From Prosthecobacter debontii (GTDB lineage: Bacteria; Verrucomicrobiota; Verrucomicrobiia; Verrucomicrobiales; Akkermansiaceae), in NCBI GenBank assembly GCA_945885485.1, contig CAMCYT010000055.1:1-13276 (forward strand): a DNA stretch of 13,276 bases. Reading direction: 5' to 3'. Numbering within the stretch: position 1 is the stretch's first letter; each line of letters begins with the position of its first letter. Both the position numbers and the translations under genes were made by a program. The notes below the pieces were generated by a model. It was given only the letters and a program-made list of their open reading frames with translations. It was not told where the DNA came from and ran no database searches. Below, one piece after another: positions 1-6,121 of this stretch.

Positions 1-145
1 ATCAACGGACTTACTCCTACGCAATACCGAGGAAGCGTGAGAATTGAAGTGTGAATTTTATGTATCCCAGCGTCAATCGACACTGAGTAATTGGTAAGAA
101 CTCGATAAGAAATTTTCTGCGATATGACCAAATATAATAACTATT
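1..145. other. Upstream spacer with no recognised gene
   Basis: No reading frame with a recognisable product, no RNA gene and no strong hairpin is seen here. It must contain the promoter and leader of the stress-protein gene that follows, but I cannot point to a convincing -35/-10 pair. The 20 bases before the ATG at 146 are A/T-rich and have no Shine-Dalgarno sequence. Confidence 0.5.
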
Positions 146-1074
146 ATGAAAGCACTTAACATCATTCTCGTAGGCGTTGATTTTTCAAATACATCCAAAG
201 CGGCACTGATCGAAGCTGATCATATAGCTCTTTGGGAAGGGGGGGGGAGTTGCACGTCGTTCATGTGATCGCCGTAGATGAGGCGATCAACATGATGAAG
301 AAGGCGCCGCCCAGTGAAGAAGTTTTCAATGTCATGAGTGAAAAATTGAAAAGATTTACGGAGGAAACTACCAATCTTTGTGCTAAAAGAATTTATCATG
401 TGTGCTGTGGAGATCCATTCAGTCAATTGATGACTATGGTGAAGGCCATTCATGCGGATCTCCTAGTGGTGGGCTCGCAAGGCGGAGGTGAAAAACCGAA
501 TCATGTGGGTGTGATTGCAAGCAAATGTGTCCGCCGTTCCAGTGTTCCCGTGTTATTGGTAAGAAGGCAGCACAAAGTCGGGTATAAGAAACTAGTGGTT
601 TGTGTTGATTTTCCCGTAGCGTCAGAGGAAGCACTGGAATATGCGGCAGAGATAGCATGTAATGAAAATGCTATGCTTCACATTCTACACGTCTGGTGTG
701 AACCTTGGGGCGTTTATGATTTTCCAGTTGAAGGCAGCAACCACTATGCAATTGAAAAACAACTGGAGGTGGCGAAATCCACAGCCAAGAGAAAGATAGA
801 TAAGATGCGGGCCGATCTCATGTATGAATATTTTGCAGCAAACATCACTACCTCGGTAGTCGAGGCTCCTTCAGTGATCGAAGGAATTATCAGTTTCATC
901 AACGAGCACGAGGACATGGATTTGGTTGTGGTCGGTAACCGAGGGCATTCCAAAATATCGGATTTTTTCATTGGAACGACCACTGAGAGGCTTATCCGCA
1001 AGAGCCCGTGCTCAGTGTTGACAGTCGGAGTGCCGAATAAGAAACCGTCAACGAAAAGAAAGTTGGTTTTTTAA
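146..1074 (+). CDS. Tandem universal stress protein (UspA family), frame broken at a G9 tract
   Basis: Two UspA domains in one chain, as in UspE-type proteins: cytosolic nucleotide-binding stress factors. The first domain should begin at ATG 146 (MKALNIILVGVDFSNTSKAAL, a typical Usp first strand), but that frame runs into G9 at 239-247 and then into nonsense. The downstream frame, open from a TTG at 232, continues with ELHVVHVIAVDEA, exactly what should follow. One extra G (or two fewer) restores a chain of about 309 residues. The second domain (KLVVCVDFPVASEEAL onwards) ends with the ATP-binding signature Gx2GHx9G(S/T): GNRGHSKISDFFIGTT. The first domain has only a weak version (VGSQGGG). 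No Shine-Dalgarno is seen before 146. The gene overlaps the convergent CbpM-like gene by 27 nt. If the break is real, only a TTG-started protein lacking the first strand and helix, or no product, would be made. Confidence 0.85.
239..247 (+). repeat. Homopolymer G9 tract at the frame break
   Basis: Nine consecutive G lie inside the stress-protein gene, precisely where the upstream frame (phase of 146) must pass to the downstream frame (phase of 232). Such tracts are hot spots both for replication slippage and for sequencing error. Either could explain the break. Confidence 0.9.
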
Positions 1075-1374
1075 TTCTTGGAGTTCACGCTCGGCTTTTG
1101 CCAGTTGATCCGTGAGTGAAAAGACCAAGCGGATATTCCTCAGAATCGGACGGCTTTTTTGTCTCATGCGCTGGATCTGGCGAAGCCGTTCGACACCATC
1201 AAGATCAATACGAAGCAATCCATTCTCATCAGGCTTCGATTTCACAATTCCAGCACGTAAAAAAACTTCGATCATTTCACGATGCATTCCAGTGAGATGG
1301 GCAGCATCTTCCAATTTCAGGAGATCCTTTTCATGGTTGATAGAAATCAGTTGATAACAGGTTTTCATATTCAT
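1048..1374 (-). CDS. CbpM-like MerR-type chaperone modulator
   Basis: A 108-aa protein with an N-terminal MerR-like helix-turn-helix (LLKLEDAAHLTGMHREMIEVFLRAGIVKSKPD, about residues 18-50). A Leu/Arg-rich segment follows (DGVERLRQIQRMRQKSRPILRNIRLVFSLTDQL), then a C-terminal coiled coil (AKAERELQELKNQL). This matches the CbpM group, which in E. coli binds and inhibits the DnaJ-like co-chaperone CbpA. No cbpA/dnaJ gene lies nearby, so the partner would be elsewhere, or the protein is a plain MerR-like DNA binder. ATG 1374 is preceded by a purine stretch (GAAAGAAC); an in-frame ATG at 1368 is an alternative. It is the last gene of the minus-strand operon, 35 nt after the host-attachment gene, and its 3' end overlaps the convergent stress-protein gene by 27 nt. 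Confidence 0.72.
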   Translation of the reverse strand: MNMKTCYQLISINHEKDLLKLEDAAHLTGMHREMIEVFLRAGIVKSKPDENGLLRIDLDGVERLRQIQRMRQKSRPILRNIRLVFSLTDQLAKAERELQELKNQLSFR

Positions 1375-1409
1375 GTTCTTTCGTATTGTTGATGATTGAT
1401 AATTATCTA

Positions 1410-1868
1410 TCAGATATGTCGTTTATGAGTCAGAAACCGATTTTCGATATCCGCCAATTTCAAATGCGTTAGATCTGAATTAATATTTGAGATCATGGAG
1501 GATCGCAAAGAAGATGGAATGAGTTTGACGATTTGCCTGTTGATCGAAGTCGGTGCGGCGAAGCACCAGAATCCGGTTTTCTCACGCATCAGAAGTTCTG
1601 TGATTTTATCAGAGATAAGTTTGACGCGTCTTTTTTCGAATTCAATCTCTTCATCATGATCCTCTCCAGGGCTCATTCCGGCGGTTTCCAAAACGGATCT
1701 TCCTTGTGGAAAACGACCGGAGTGGCGTTGACTTTTTTTAGGAAATTCCATTTCCTCGATTATAACGGGTTTGGCATGTGGGGTAATTTCTGTTTCGTTT
1801 GGAGAGAGTCTTATGATCCGAAGCTTCTCCATGTCCGCAAGCACAACAGTTGTATGGTTAGATTTCAT
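1410..1868 (-). CDS. Host attachment family protein (PF10116-like)
   Basis: A 152-aa soluble protein. Three things suggest the family named 'protein required for attachment to host cells', which belongs to the bacterial eRF1/Pelota-like (baeRF) superfamily: an N-terminal strand VVLADMEKLRIIRL, a central charged linker (GRSVLETAG...EDHDEEIEFEKRR), and the C-terminal block FWCFAAPTSINRQIVKLI...INSDLTHLKLADIENRF. The last corresponds to the family pattern 'lvApp..lg.Lr..l...v..ei.kDlt.l...el'. The name comes from one plant-associated bacterium; the fold suggests a ribosome- or RNA-linked stress role instead. No signal peptide or membrane helix is seen. It sits 29 nt after glgA and 35 nt before the CbpM-like gene, all on the same strand. 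No Shine-Dalgarno is visible. Family assignment is fairly good; function is uncertain. Confidence 0.75.
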   Translation of the reverse strand: MKSNHTTVVLADMEKLRIIRLSPNETEITPHAKPVIIEEMEFPKKSQRHSGRFPQGRSVLETAGMSPGEDHDEEIEFEKRRVKLISDKITELLMREKTGFWCFAAPTSINRQIVKLIPSSLRSSMISNINSDLTHLKLADIENRFLTHKRHI

Positions 1869-1897
1869 AATATATTGGGGTTCAAATCAGTAATTTA

Positions 1898-3454
1898 TTA
1901 CGCCAGCTTTTTATAGATGTCTGAGTATTTTTCGCACATGATTTCGGTGCTGAAATGATTGGTGGATTCCCGCATGATACGGCTGATTGTGGCTTCACGG
2001 ATATCTTTATGAGACTTGTGAAAGGCCATTGCCTGATCAATTGCCCAGCGCAAACCACAGGCGTCAAAATGGTCGAATATGAAGCCGGTTCCGGTGCTGA
2101 AGTCATCGGAGAGTTGAGTCACAGTATCACGGAGGCCACCGGTATTATGGGCGATAGGTAGCGTTCCGTAGCGAGGACCGATCATCTGGGGTAGTCCGCA
2201 TGGTTCATAGGAAGATGGCATGAGAATGAAGTCTGATCCGCCGTATGCGAGCCGTGCGAGCTCTTCATCGAAATCCATGATCGCGACACGATCATGAAGG
2301 CCGTGGTGGGACACTATCTCATGAAAATGAGTTTTAAAAACACCATCGCCAACCATGACGATTTGCAGGTTTTCTGCGCGATAGTCCGCTGTGATTTGGT
2401 ATAGAATTTCTGCTAGAAGCTGGCAGCCTTTTTGCACCGGATCTAGCCTAGATGGCCAGAAGAAGATAGGTGTGCTAGAGTTCTCCAAGAGGTTCAATCG
2501 CCGCTGTAAGGCTAGTTTGTTTGCGCTCTTTCCTTGCCTCACTTCCGAGTGTGTATAGTTTTCGAAAAGAGCAGCATCCAGTGCTGGGTTATAAGATGGA
2601 TCCGGAGCATTGAGAATGCCAGAGGCATACCCGGAATCGGTCTTTACTCGCAGATCCCATTGAATGGAAGGAGGGATTCTACCGTGCCGGTTGTGGGTGA
2701 TTTCCTCGAGAAAAGTTGGGCTCACCGTGCTGACGAAGTCGGCGTTTTGTATCGCCGATGAAAGGAGATCGATAGGATTGTGATGGTAAGCGTCTTGGAA
2801 CGAATTGGGATAATAGGCAAAGTGGAGAAGATCCCAAAATCCGCTGACATCAATACCCTTACTTTCGACTTCGGCCAAGGTTGGGTATTCTCGGTGAATA
2901 TTGTGGATGGAGAAAAGCGTCTTGATGCCGAGTTTTTTACAAGCTGCGGGGATCAGTCCCGTCATCCAGTCATTGCAATGGACGATGTCAGGTCGGACTC
3001 TAGGTATAATGTGATTGATGACCTCCCGCTGGAATGCGATGGCCGCACCGCGGAGTTGATCGGCGTTGTCATGATAAGCACCCGGACACCGGTAAAAAGC
3101 GCAATCCTCGGCGAGATGGATTCGGGATTTTGGATGGGTGTATGTTGCTGATATATTATTCCCAGATCCGGTGCCTTGGAAAATATTTCGGTAATTTGGA
3201 ATAGCAAGATGCACATCGGCACCATCTTGGATAAGGTAATCGACCAATGTTGCCGAAACATCTGCTAATCCACCTGATTTGACGCGAAGCTTTTCCGCTT
3301 TCAGGCACATCAGCGGTGAGATTCTTGAAATTTCCGGAGTGACATACAGTATTCTTGGTTTCGCCGCGGAATATTCTTGGCGTTTCCGCCTTACAATTCT
3401 GTTAGGCGATGAGGCTGTTTGATGTGAACTTGGCACCAATGTGATGGTATTCAT
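1898..3454 (-). CDS. glgA: Glycogen synthase, GT5 family (ADP-glucose type)
   Basis: A 518-aa glycosyltransferase that adds glucose from ADP-glucose (or a related donor) to alpha-1,4-glucan. After a basic, non-conserved tail of about 33 residues comes RILYVTPEIS, then the donor-binding KSGGLADV (K59-V66; usually KTGGLADV). HCNDWMTGLIPA (159-170), SIHNIHREYP and FVSTVSPTF complete the first Rossmann domain. GILNAPDPSYNP (279-290) is the linker, unlike the usual GILNGxD. The second domain has SRLDPVQKG (R337, K342), MPSSYEPCGLPQ with the catalytic-region E417, and GTLPIAHNTGGLRDTV (430-445). Length and motif order fit GT5; no part is missing. Its ATG overlaps the stop of the upstream small membrane-protein gene as ATGA, so translation is probably coupled. 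No other glycogen gene (glgB, glgC, glgP) is in the window. Confidence 0.95.
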   Translation of the reverse strand: MNTITLVPSSHQTASSPNRIVRRKRQEYSAAKPRILYVTPEISRISPLMCLKAEKLRVKSGGLADVSATLVDYLIQDGADVHLAIPNYRNIFQGTGSGNNISATYTHPKSRIHLAEDCAFYRCPGAYHDNADQLRGAAIAFQREVINHIIPRVRPDIVHCNDWMTGLIPAACKKLGIKTLFSIHNIHREYPTLAEVESKGIDVSGFWDLLHFAYYPNSFQDAYHHNPIDLLSSAIQNADFVSTVSPTFLEEITHNRHGRIPPSIQWDLRVKTDSGYASGILNAPDPSYNPALDAALFENYTHSEVRQGKSANKLALQRRLNLLENSSTPIFFWPSRLDPVQKGCQLLAEILYQITADYRAENLQIVMVGDGVFKTHFHEIVSHHGLHDRVAIMDFDEELARLAYGGSDFILMPSSYEPCGLPQMIGPRYGTLPIAHNTGGLRDTVTQLSDDFSTGTGFIFDHFDACGLRWAIDQAMAFHKSHKDIREATISRIMRESTNHFSTEIMCEKYSDIYKKLA

Positions 3455-3642
3455 GGGATGTTTACTTCGGTTTCAATGGATGCGTTACCCTGATTGATAT
3501 TTATATCCAGTCCCCTCGGCACGGGTTGCTTGAATCTTGGCGCAGTCATGGCGAGCATGAGGAAGAGCAGGATGGTCAACAGCAGAATCCAGAGGATGCC
3601 ACGATGGGTTACAAAAAAAGTATTCGGTTTTTCTTCATTCAT
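3451..3642 (-). CDS. Small single-pass membrane protein of unknown function
   Basis: I do not recognise a family. From ATG 3642 the product is 63 residues. It has a short charged head (MNEEKPNTFFVTHRG), one strongly hydrophobic helix (ILWILLLTILLFLMLAM) and a polar tail with PVPRGLDININQGNASIETEVNIP. The frame stays open upstream to an ATG at 3795, which would add 51 residues. I prefer 3642 because the extra part is not hydrophobic or family-like and because a TATAAAT-like box lies just upstream of 3642. The stop codon overlaps the glgA start (ATGA), the strongest sign that this is a real gene and the first of the operon. It could be a membrane tether or simply an envelope protein. Confidence 0.6.
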   Translation of the reverse strand: MNEEKPNTFFVTHRGILWILLLTILLFLMLAMTAPRFKQPVPRGLDININQGNASIETEVNIP

Positions 3643-3810
3643 AAGGGTTGTATTTATAAACCAATTGAAAGGAGGTCTTCTCAGCATTTCTTGCCTGCAA
3701 GTAAGTATTATTTGCGTCAAAGGTTCTGATAGGGAAGGTTGTTCTCGTTTTAACCGATCCACATGTGATGGAACGGGCGTAGCGACTTCTAACATAAGTT
3801 ATCTAAAGAA

Positions 3811-3833
3811 ATTCCCTAGTCAGCTAAGGGAAT
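3811..3833. promoter_or_regulatory. Inverted repeat, candidate operator
   Basis: ATTCCCT (3811-3817) and AGGGAAT (3827-3833) are perfect 7-bp inverted arms around a 9-nt centre; the pairing could extend with one bulged base. No T-run follows on either strand, so it does not look like a terminator. It lies between two divergent genes, which favours a protein-binding site. Confidence 0.45.
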
Positions 3834-3875
3834 GAATTATATTCACTTGAAGCAGGCGCTTATGGACGGTGACGT

Positions 3876-3914
3876 GGGTGTTAATTACGATCCAATTGAC
3901 TTGTAATTCCACCC
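3876..3914 (+). promoter_or_regulatory. Hairpin directly before the AraC start codon
   Basis: GGGTG (3876-3880) with CACCC (3910-3914) and AATTAC (3883-3888) with GTAATT (3903-3908) form a stem of 5 + 6 bp. A small internal loop separates the two parts and the terminal loop is 14 nt. It ends three bases before ATG 3918. No Shine-Dalgarno is present, so the hairpin could gate translation initiation or serve as an autoregulatory operator. Confidence 0.4.
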
Positions 3915-3917
3915 TCA

Positions 3918-4595
3918 ATGAAAAGGAATCCCACCCTACTGACATTTGTTGCAAAGCAGGAGAATTCCAGCCTGTTTCTGATATACCGTAATGCCTTCGA
4001 ACTAACCACGGGCTATAGGCTTTCACTTCGGATAACCGGAATTATCACGGATTCAGAAGTTTTAACCATCCCTGTGCCAGTGGGGCGCACATTTCCTATG
4101 CAGTTGATAGCCACCAAGGTGGAGGATTCGCTGAGCAGTGTGTTAAACATCCAGCTTTGCGTGCAAGGGTTACTCGAAGCTTTCGCACGGCAACTGGGTG
4201 ATGAATCCAATCGGGCAATACTTGAATTGCATCCATCAGGCAGTAGTGCTGTGATGCTAGCAATGGATTTCATTGCGGAAAATATCAGCAGTAATATCCA
4301 TCTTGATGGTGTGGCAGCTGCGGCGGGAACCGGTTCATTTCAACTTTGCAGGATTTTCAAGCGTGATACTGGCATCACTATGACGGAATATATCAGCAGG
4401 AAAAGGGTGCAAAAGGCTAGGACTCTTTTGTGTGATCCTTATCGTCAGGTTGCTGAAATTGCCGAACAGGCGGGGTTCACCTCACTATCCCAATTCAGCA
4501 GGAATTTTCTAAAATTCGCGGGCGAGTCGCCATCGGAGTTCCGGCAGCGCCGCAAAGAGCTAGAGCATTGTGATTTGAGAGTCGCAAATCGGTAA
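3918..4595 (+). CDS. AraC-family transcriptional regulator with shortened PocR-like sensor
   Basis: 225 residues. The C-terminal AraC DNA-binding domain (about 113-213) is complete. Its first HTH is at LDGVAAAAGTGSFQLCRIFKRDTG (129-152) and its second at QVAEIAEQAGFTSLSQFSRNFLKFAGESPSEFR (177-209). The N-terminal part resembles the PocR-like sensor common in verrucomicrobial AraC proteins. ENSSLFLIYRNAFELTTGYRLSLR matches its start, IPVPVGRTFPMQLIATKV matches its 'vPV..g..igflqtGqv' strand, and LNIQLCVQGLLEAFARQL matches its closing helix. The Cys-containing middle (about 50 residues) and the part between the last two blocks are absent, so ligand sensing is probably altered or lost. It is followed after 22 nt by a histidine kinase gene, suggesting one transcript. 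Targets are unknown; autoregulation or control of the divergent glgA operon is possible. Confidence 0.88.
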   Translation: MKRNPTLLTFVAKQENSSLFLIYRNAFELTTGYRLSLRITGIITDSEVLTIPVPVGRTFPMQLIATKVEDSLSSVLNIQLCVQGLLEAFARQLGDESNRAILELHPSGSSAVMLAMDFIAENISSNIHLDGVAAAAGTGSFQLCRIFKRDTGITMTEYISRKRVQKARTLLCDPYRQVAEIAEQAGFTSLSQFSRNFLKFAGESPSEFRQRRKELEHCDLRVANR

Positions 4596-4617
4596 CAAAG
4601 TTATTTAGATACACAGG

Positions 4618-5814
4618 ATGGGTAACGAAGATATAAGCGATCAAGACTCGTTTGAGGAAGTGAATCAGGCGTTACATACGGTTTCCGATTTCAAACAAAC
4701 TCTCGATGAACATGCGATCCTCTCAGTCACCGGAACGGATGGTAAGATCACTTACGTAAACCGGAAGTTCTGTGAAATCTCTGGATATTCTGAATCCGAA
4801 TTAATGGGTCAGGATCATCGTATTATCAATTCCGGAAAACACCCGAAGGAGTTTTTTGAAAATCTCTGGGGCACAATCCTCAGTGGTTCCGTTTGGCGCG
4901 GTGAAATATGCAATCGTCGCAAAGATGGTTCGATGTATTGGGTGGACACCACAATCGTTCCATTTCTCGATGAGCGGAAACGGCCTTACAAATTCATCGC
5001 TATCCGTTCGGACATTACAGAGAGGAAATTTCATGAGCAGCAATTGAAGCAAAAGGCGGATGATCTGGATCAGAAGAATCGTGAGATGCAATCGATAGTC
5101 TTCGTTGCATCTCATGATCTCCGCTCGCCTCTTCGGAATGTCCAGGGTTTTGCGTCTATGCTTGGCGAACACGTGAACAAGCTGAAGAAACTCACGGAGA
5201 ACATTTCGGCTGGAAATTCAGGCGCGCAAAATACGATCAATGAAATCGGCAAGGAAATGGAATTCTCCCTTGAGTTTATCCAGTTAGGTGTTGTTAAAAT
5301 CGATGATTTGTTAAACGGGCTGCTTGTGGTATTGCGCATGGGCAGCGCACCACTTTCGATCCAAGATCTTGATCTGAACGAAGTGGTGAAATCCAGTTTG
5401 GTCGCGATGAAATTTGAATTCATGGAGGCTGGTGCGGAGGTTATTGCGCATGATCTACCTATCGTTCGGGGAGACAGGGATATTCTCGGCAGGGTATTTT
5501 CTAATCTGTTAGAAAACGCCCTGAAATATTCATCACCCACACGGCAGCTTGCCATAGAAATTTCCAGTGAGCTCAAAGAGGATACGGTTATGATTCAAGT
5601 GAGGGACAACGGAATAGGCATGGCGGGAGATTACGAACAACGGATCTTCGATTTCTTTTACCAAATGGATCCCGCAAACTCCGAAGGTCAAGGTATAGGG
5701 TTGTATATCGTGAGAACCGCCCTTGCTCTCATAAATGGCTCAATATCGGTAACATCTCAACCTGATAAGGGGAGTGTTTTTACCATTAATCTTCCCAGAT
5801 CTGGGAATCCATGA
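4618..5814 (+). CDS. Soluble PAS-domain sensor histidine kinase
   Basis: 398 residues, with no signal peptide or membrane helix, so a cytosolic sensor. A PAS domain (about 25-117) starts in DEHAILSVTGTDGKITYVNRKFCEISGYSESELMG, with a PAC tail through YKFIAIRSDITERK. A short coiled coil (138-158) leads to the HisKA box SHDLRSPLRNVQGFASML with phospho-acceptor H166. The ATPase domain has the N box NLLENALKYS (N300), the D box RDNGIGM (D330) and the G box GQGIGLYIV (358-365). It should autophosphorylate on H166 and pass phosphate to a receiver. No receiver gene is directly attached; the nearest are the hybrid kinase at 6122 and the regulator at 7540. It lies 22 nt after the AraC gene, and its last codons form a 16-bp palindrome. 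The PAS cofactor cannot be told from sequence. Confidence 0.95.
   Translation: MGNEDISDQDSFEEVNQALHTVSDFKQTLDEHAILSVTGTDGKITYVNRKFCEISGYSESELMGQDHRIINSGKHPKEFFENLWGTILSGSVWRGEICNRRKDGSMYWVDTTIVPFLDERKRPYKFIAIRSDITERKFHEQQLKQKADDLDQKNREMQSIVFVASHDLRSPLRNVQGFASMLGEHVNKLKKLTENISAGNSGAQNTINEIGKEMEFSLEFIQLGVVKIDDLLNGLLVVLRMGSAPLSIQDLDLNEVVKSSLVAMKFEFMEAGAEVIAHDLPIVRGDRDILGRVFSNLLENALKYSSPTRQLAIEISSELKEDTVMIQVRDNGIGMAGDYEQRIFDFFYQMDPANSEGQGIGLYIVRTALALINGSISVTSQPDKGSVFTINLPRSGNP
5792..5807. repeat. Perfect 16-bp palindrome at the kinase 3' end
   Basis: TTCCCAGATCTGGGAA is its own reverse complement. It encodes residues 392-397 of the histidine kinase, just before the stop codon. It could contribute to a transcript 3'-end structure, but no T-run follows. 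It directly abuts the MITE-like element described next. Confidence 0.7.
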
Positions 5815-5840
5815 CACGGCGATCAAGCTAGGGAAAATTA

Positions 5841-5870
5841 AACCGCTAATGAACGCGAATGAACACGAAT
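5841..5870 (+). repeat. Left inner arm: three 10-nt units
   Basis: Three consecutive decamers (AACCGCTAAT, GAACGCGAAT, GAACACGAAT). This is the left arm of the inner inverted repeat in the MITE-like element, and it is related to the decamer repeat at 13225-13260. Confidence 0.85.
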
Positions 5871-5952
5871 TTTAAGAGATAATGAAAATAGTGGGTGGGC
5901 TGAATCGAAATCATTTAATCAAAAACTCATTTTCCAGAGTCACATATATCAG

Positions 5953-5982
5953 ATTCGCGTTCATTCGCGTTCATTCGCGGTT
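5953..5982 (-). repeat. Right inner arm: three 10-nt units
   Basis: Read on the minus strand it is AACCGCGAAT followed by two copies of GAACGCGAAT. It pairs with the left arm at 28 of 30 positions across an 82-nt centre, so the transcript could fold into a long stem. Confidence 0.85.
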
Positions 5983-6040
5983 AAATATTCATAAATCTGG
6001 ATAAGAATCTCCCTAACTTGATCGCCCTGGAATCCATGAG

Positions 6041-6063
6041 GCTTTTTAGTGCTTCCAAAAAGC
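6041..6063. repeat. A/T-rich hairpin after the element
   Basis: GCTTTTT (6041-6047) and AAAAAGC (6057-6063) form a 7-bp stem with a 9-nt loop. It lies between the MITE-like element and the hybrid kinase. The stem is weak and no T-run follows on the plus strand, so a terminator role is doubtful. The rest of 6064-6121 shows nothing recognisable. Confidence 0.4.
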
Positions 6064-6121
6064 AAACATCATATCATCATGAACTTTAACCGTCTGAAAT
6101 ATTTAAATGTCATTTTACTGA

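Larger units (their letters stand above)
3643..3917. promoter_or_regulatory. Divergent intergenic region between the glgA operon and the AraC regulator
   Basis: This spacer separates two divergent transcription units and must hold both promoters. On the minus strand a TTTATAAAT box lies about 13-20 nt before ATG 3642. Two inverted repeats are listed separately (3811-3833 and 3876-3914). The heptamer CCAATTG occurs twice (about 3661 and 3892). AraC regulators often bind beside their own gene, so these repeats are reasonable operator candidates for control of either or both units; that is inference. Confidence 0.45.
5818..6026. mobile_element. MITE-like non-coding element with nested inverted repeats
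   Basis: This 209-bp stretch fills most of the gene-free interval 5815-6121. Its ends are 17-bp inverted repeats (GGCGATCAAGCTAGGGA at 5818-5834 and its complement at 6010-6026; 16 of 17 match). Inside lie 30-nt arms (5841-5870 and 5953-5982) pairing at 28 of 30 positions, each made of three 10-nt units of the GAACGCGAAT type. The element is flanked by near-identical direct repeats, CTGGGAATCCATGA (5801-5814) and CTGGAATCCATGA (6027-6039), which differ by one G and resemble a target duplication. It has no ORF. Alternatives are a REP/BIME-like extragenic palindrome or a structured transcript end for the kinase operon. Mobility is inferred, not shown. Confidence 0.5.

Noticed and set aside
239..247. 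Programmed -1 ribosomal frameshift
   Set aside because: A G-run alone without a heptameric slippery site, spacer and clear downstream stem or pseudoknot is poor support; sequencing error or slippage mutation is more likely.
232..1074. Stress-protein gene starting only at TTG 232
   Set aside because: This would lack the first strand and helix of the Usp fold, which are clearly encoded in the other frame from ATG 146.
1533..1916. 127-aa plus-strand frame opposite the host-attachment gene
   Set aside because: The minus-strand product matches a known family; the plus-strand one has no recognisable feature.
3451..3795. 114-aa version of the small membrane protein
   Set aside because: The extra 51 residues show no domain, and a promoter-like TATAAAT box lies between the two starts; the 63-aa form is preferred, though the long form is not excluded.
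3820..4026. 68-aa minus-strand frame over the AraC start
   Set aside because: It is antisense to a well-recognised gene, has no family-like sequence and no plausible start signal.
5841..5982. CRISPR array
   Set aside because: The repeats are 10-nt tandem units in two inverted arms, without regular unique spacers of about 30 nt, and no cas gene is present.
6041..6063. Intrinsic terminator after the PAS kinase
   Set aside because: The stem is A/T-rich with no following T-run; it does not meet the usual terminator pattern.
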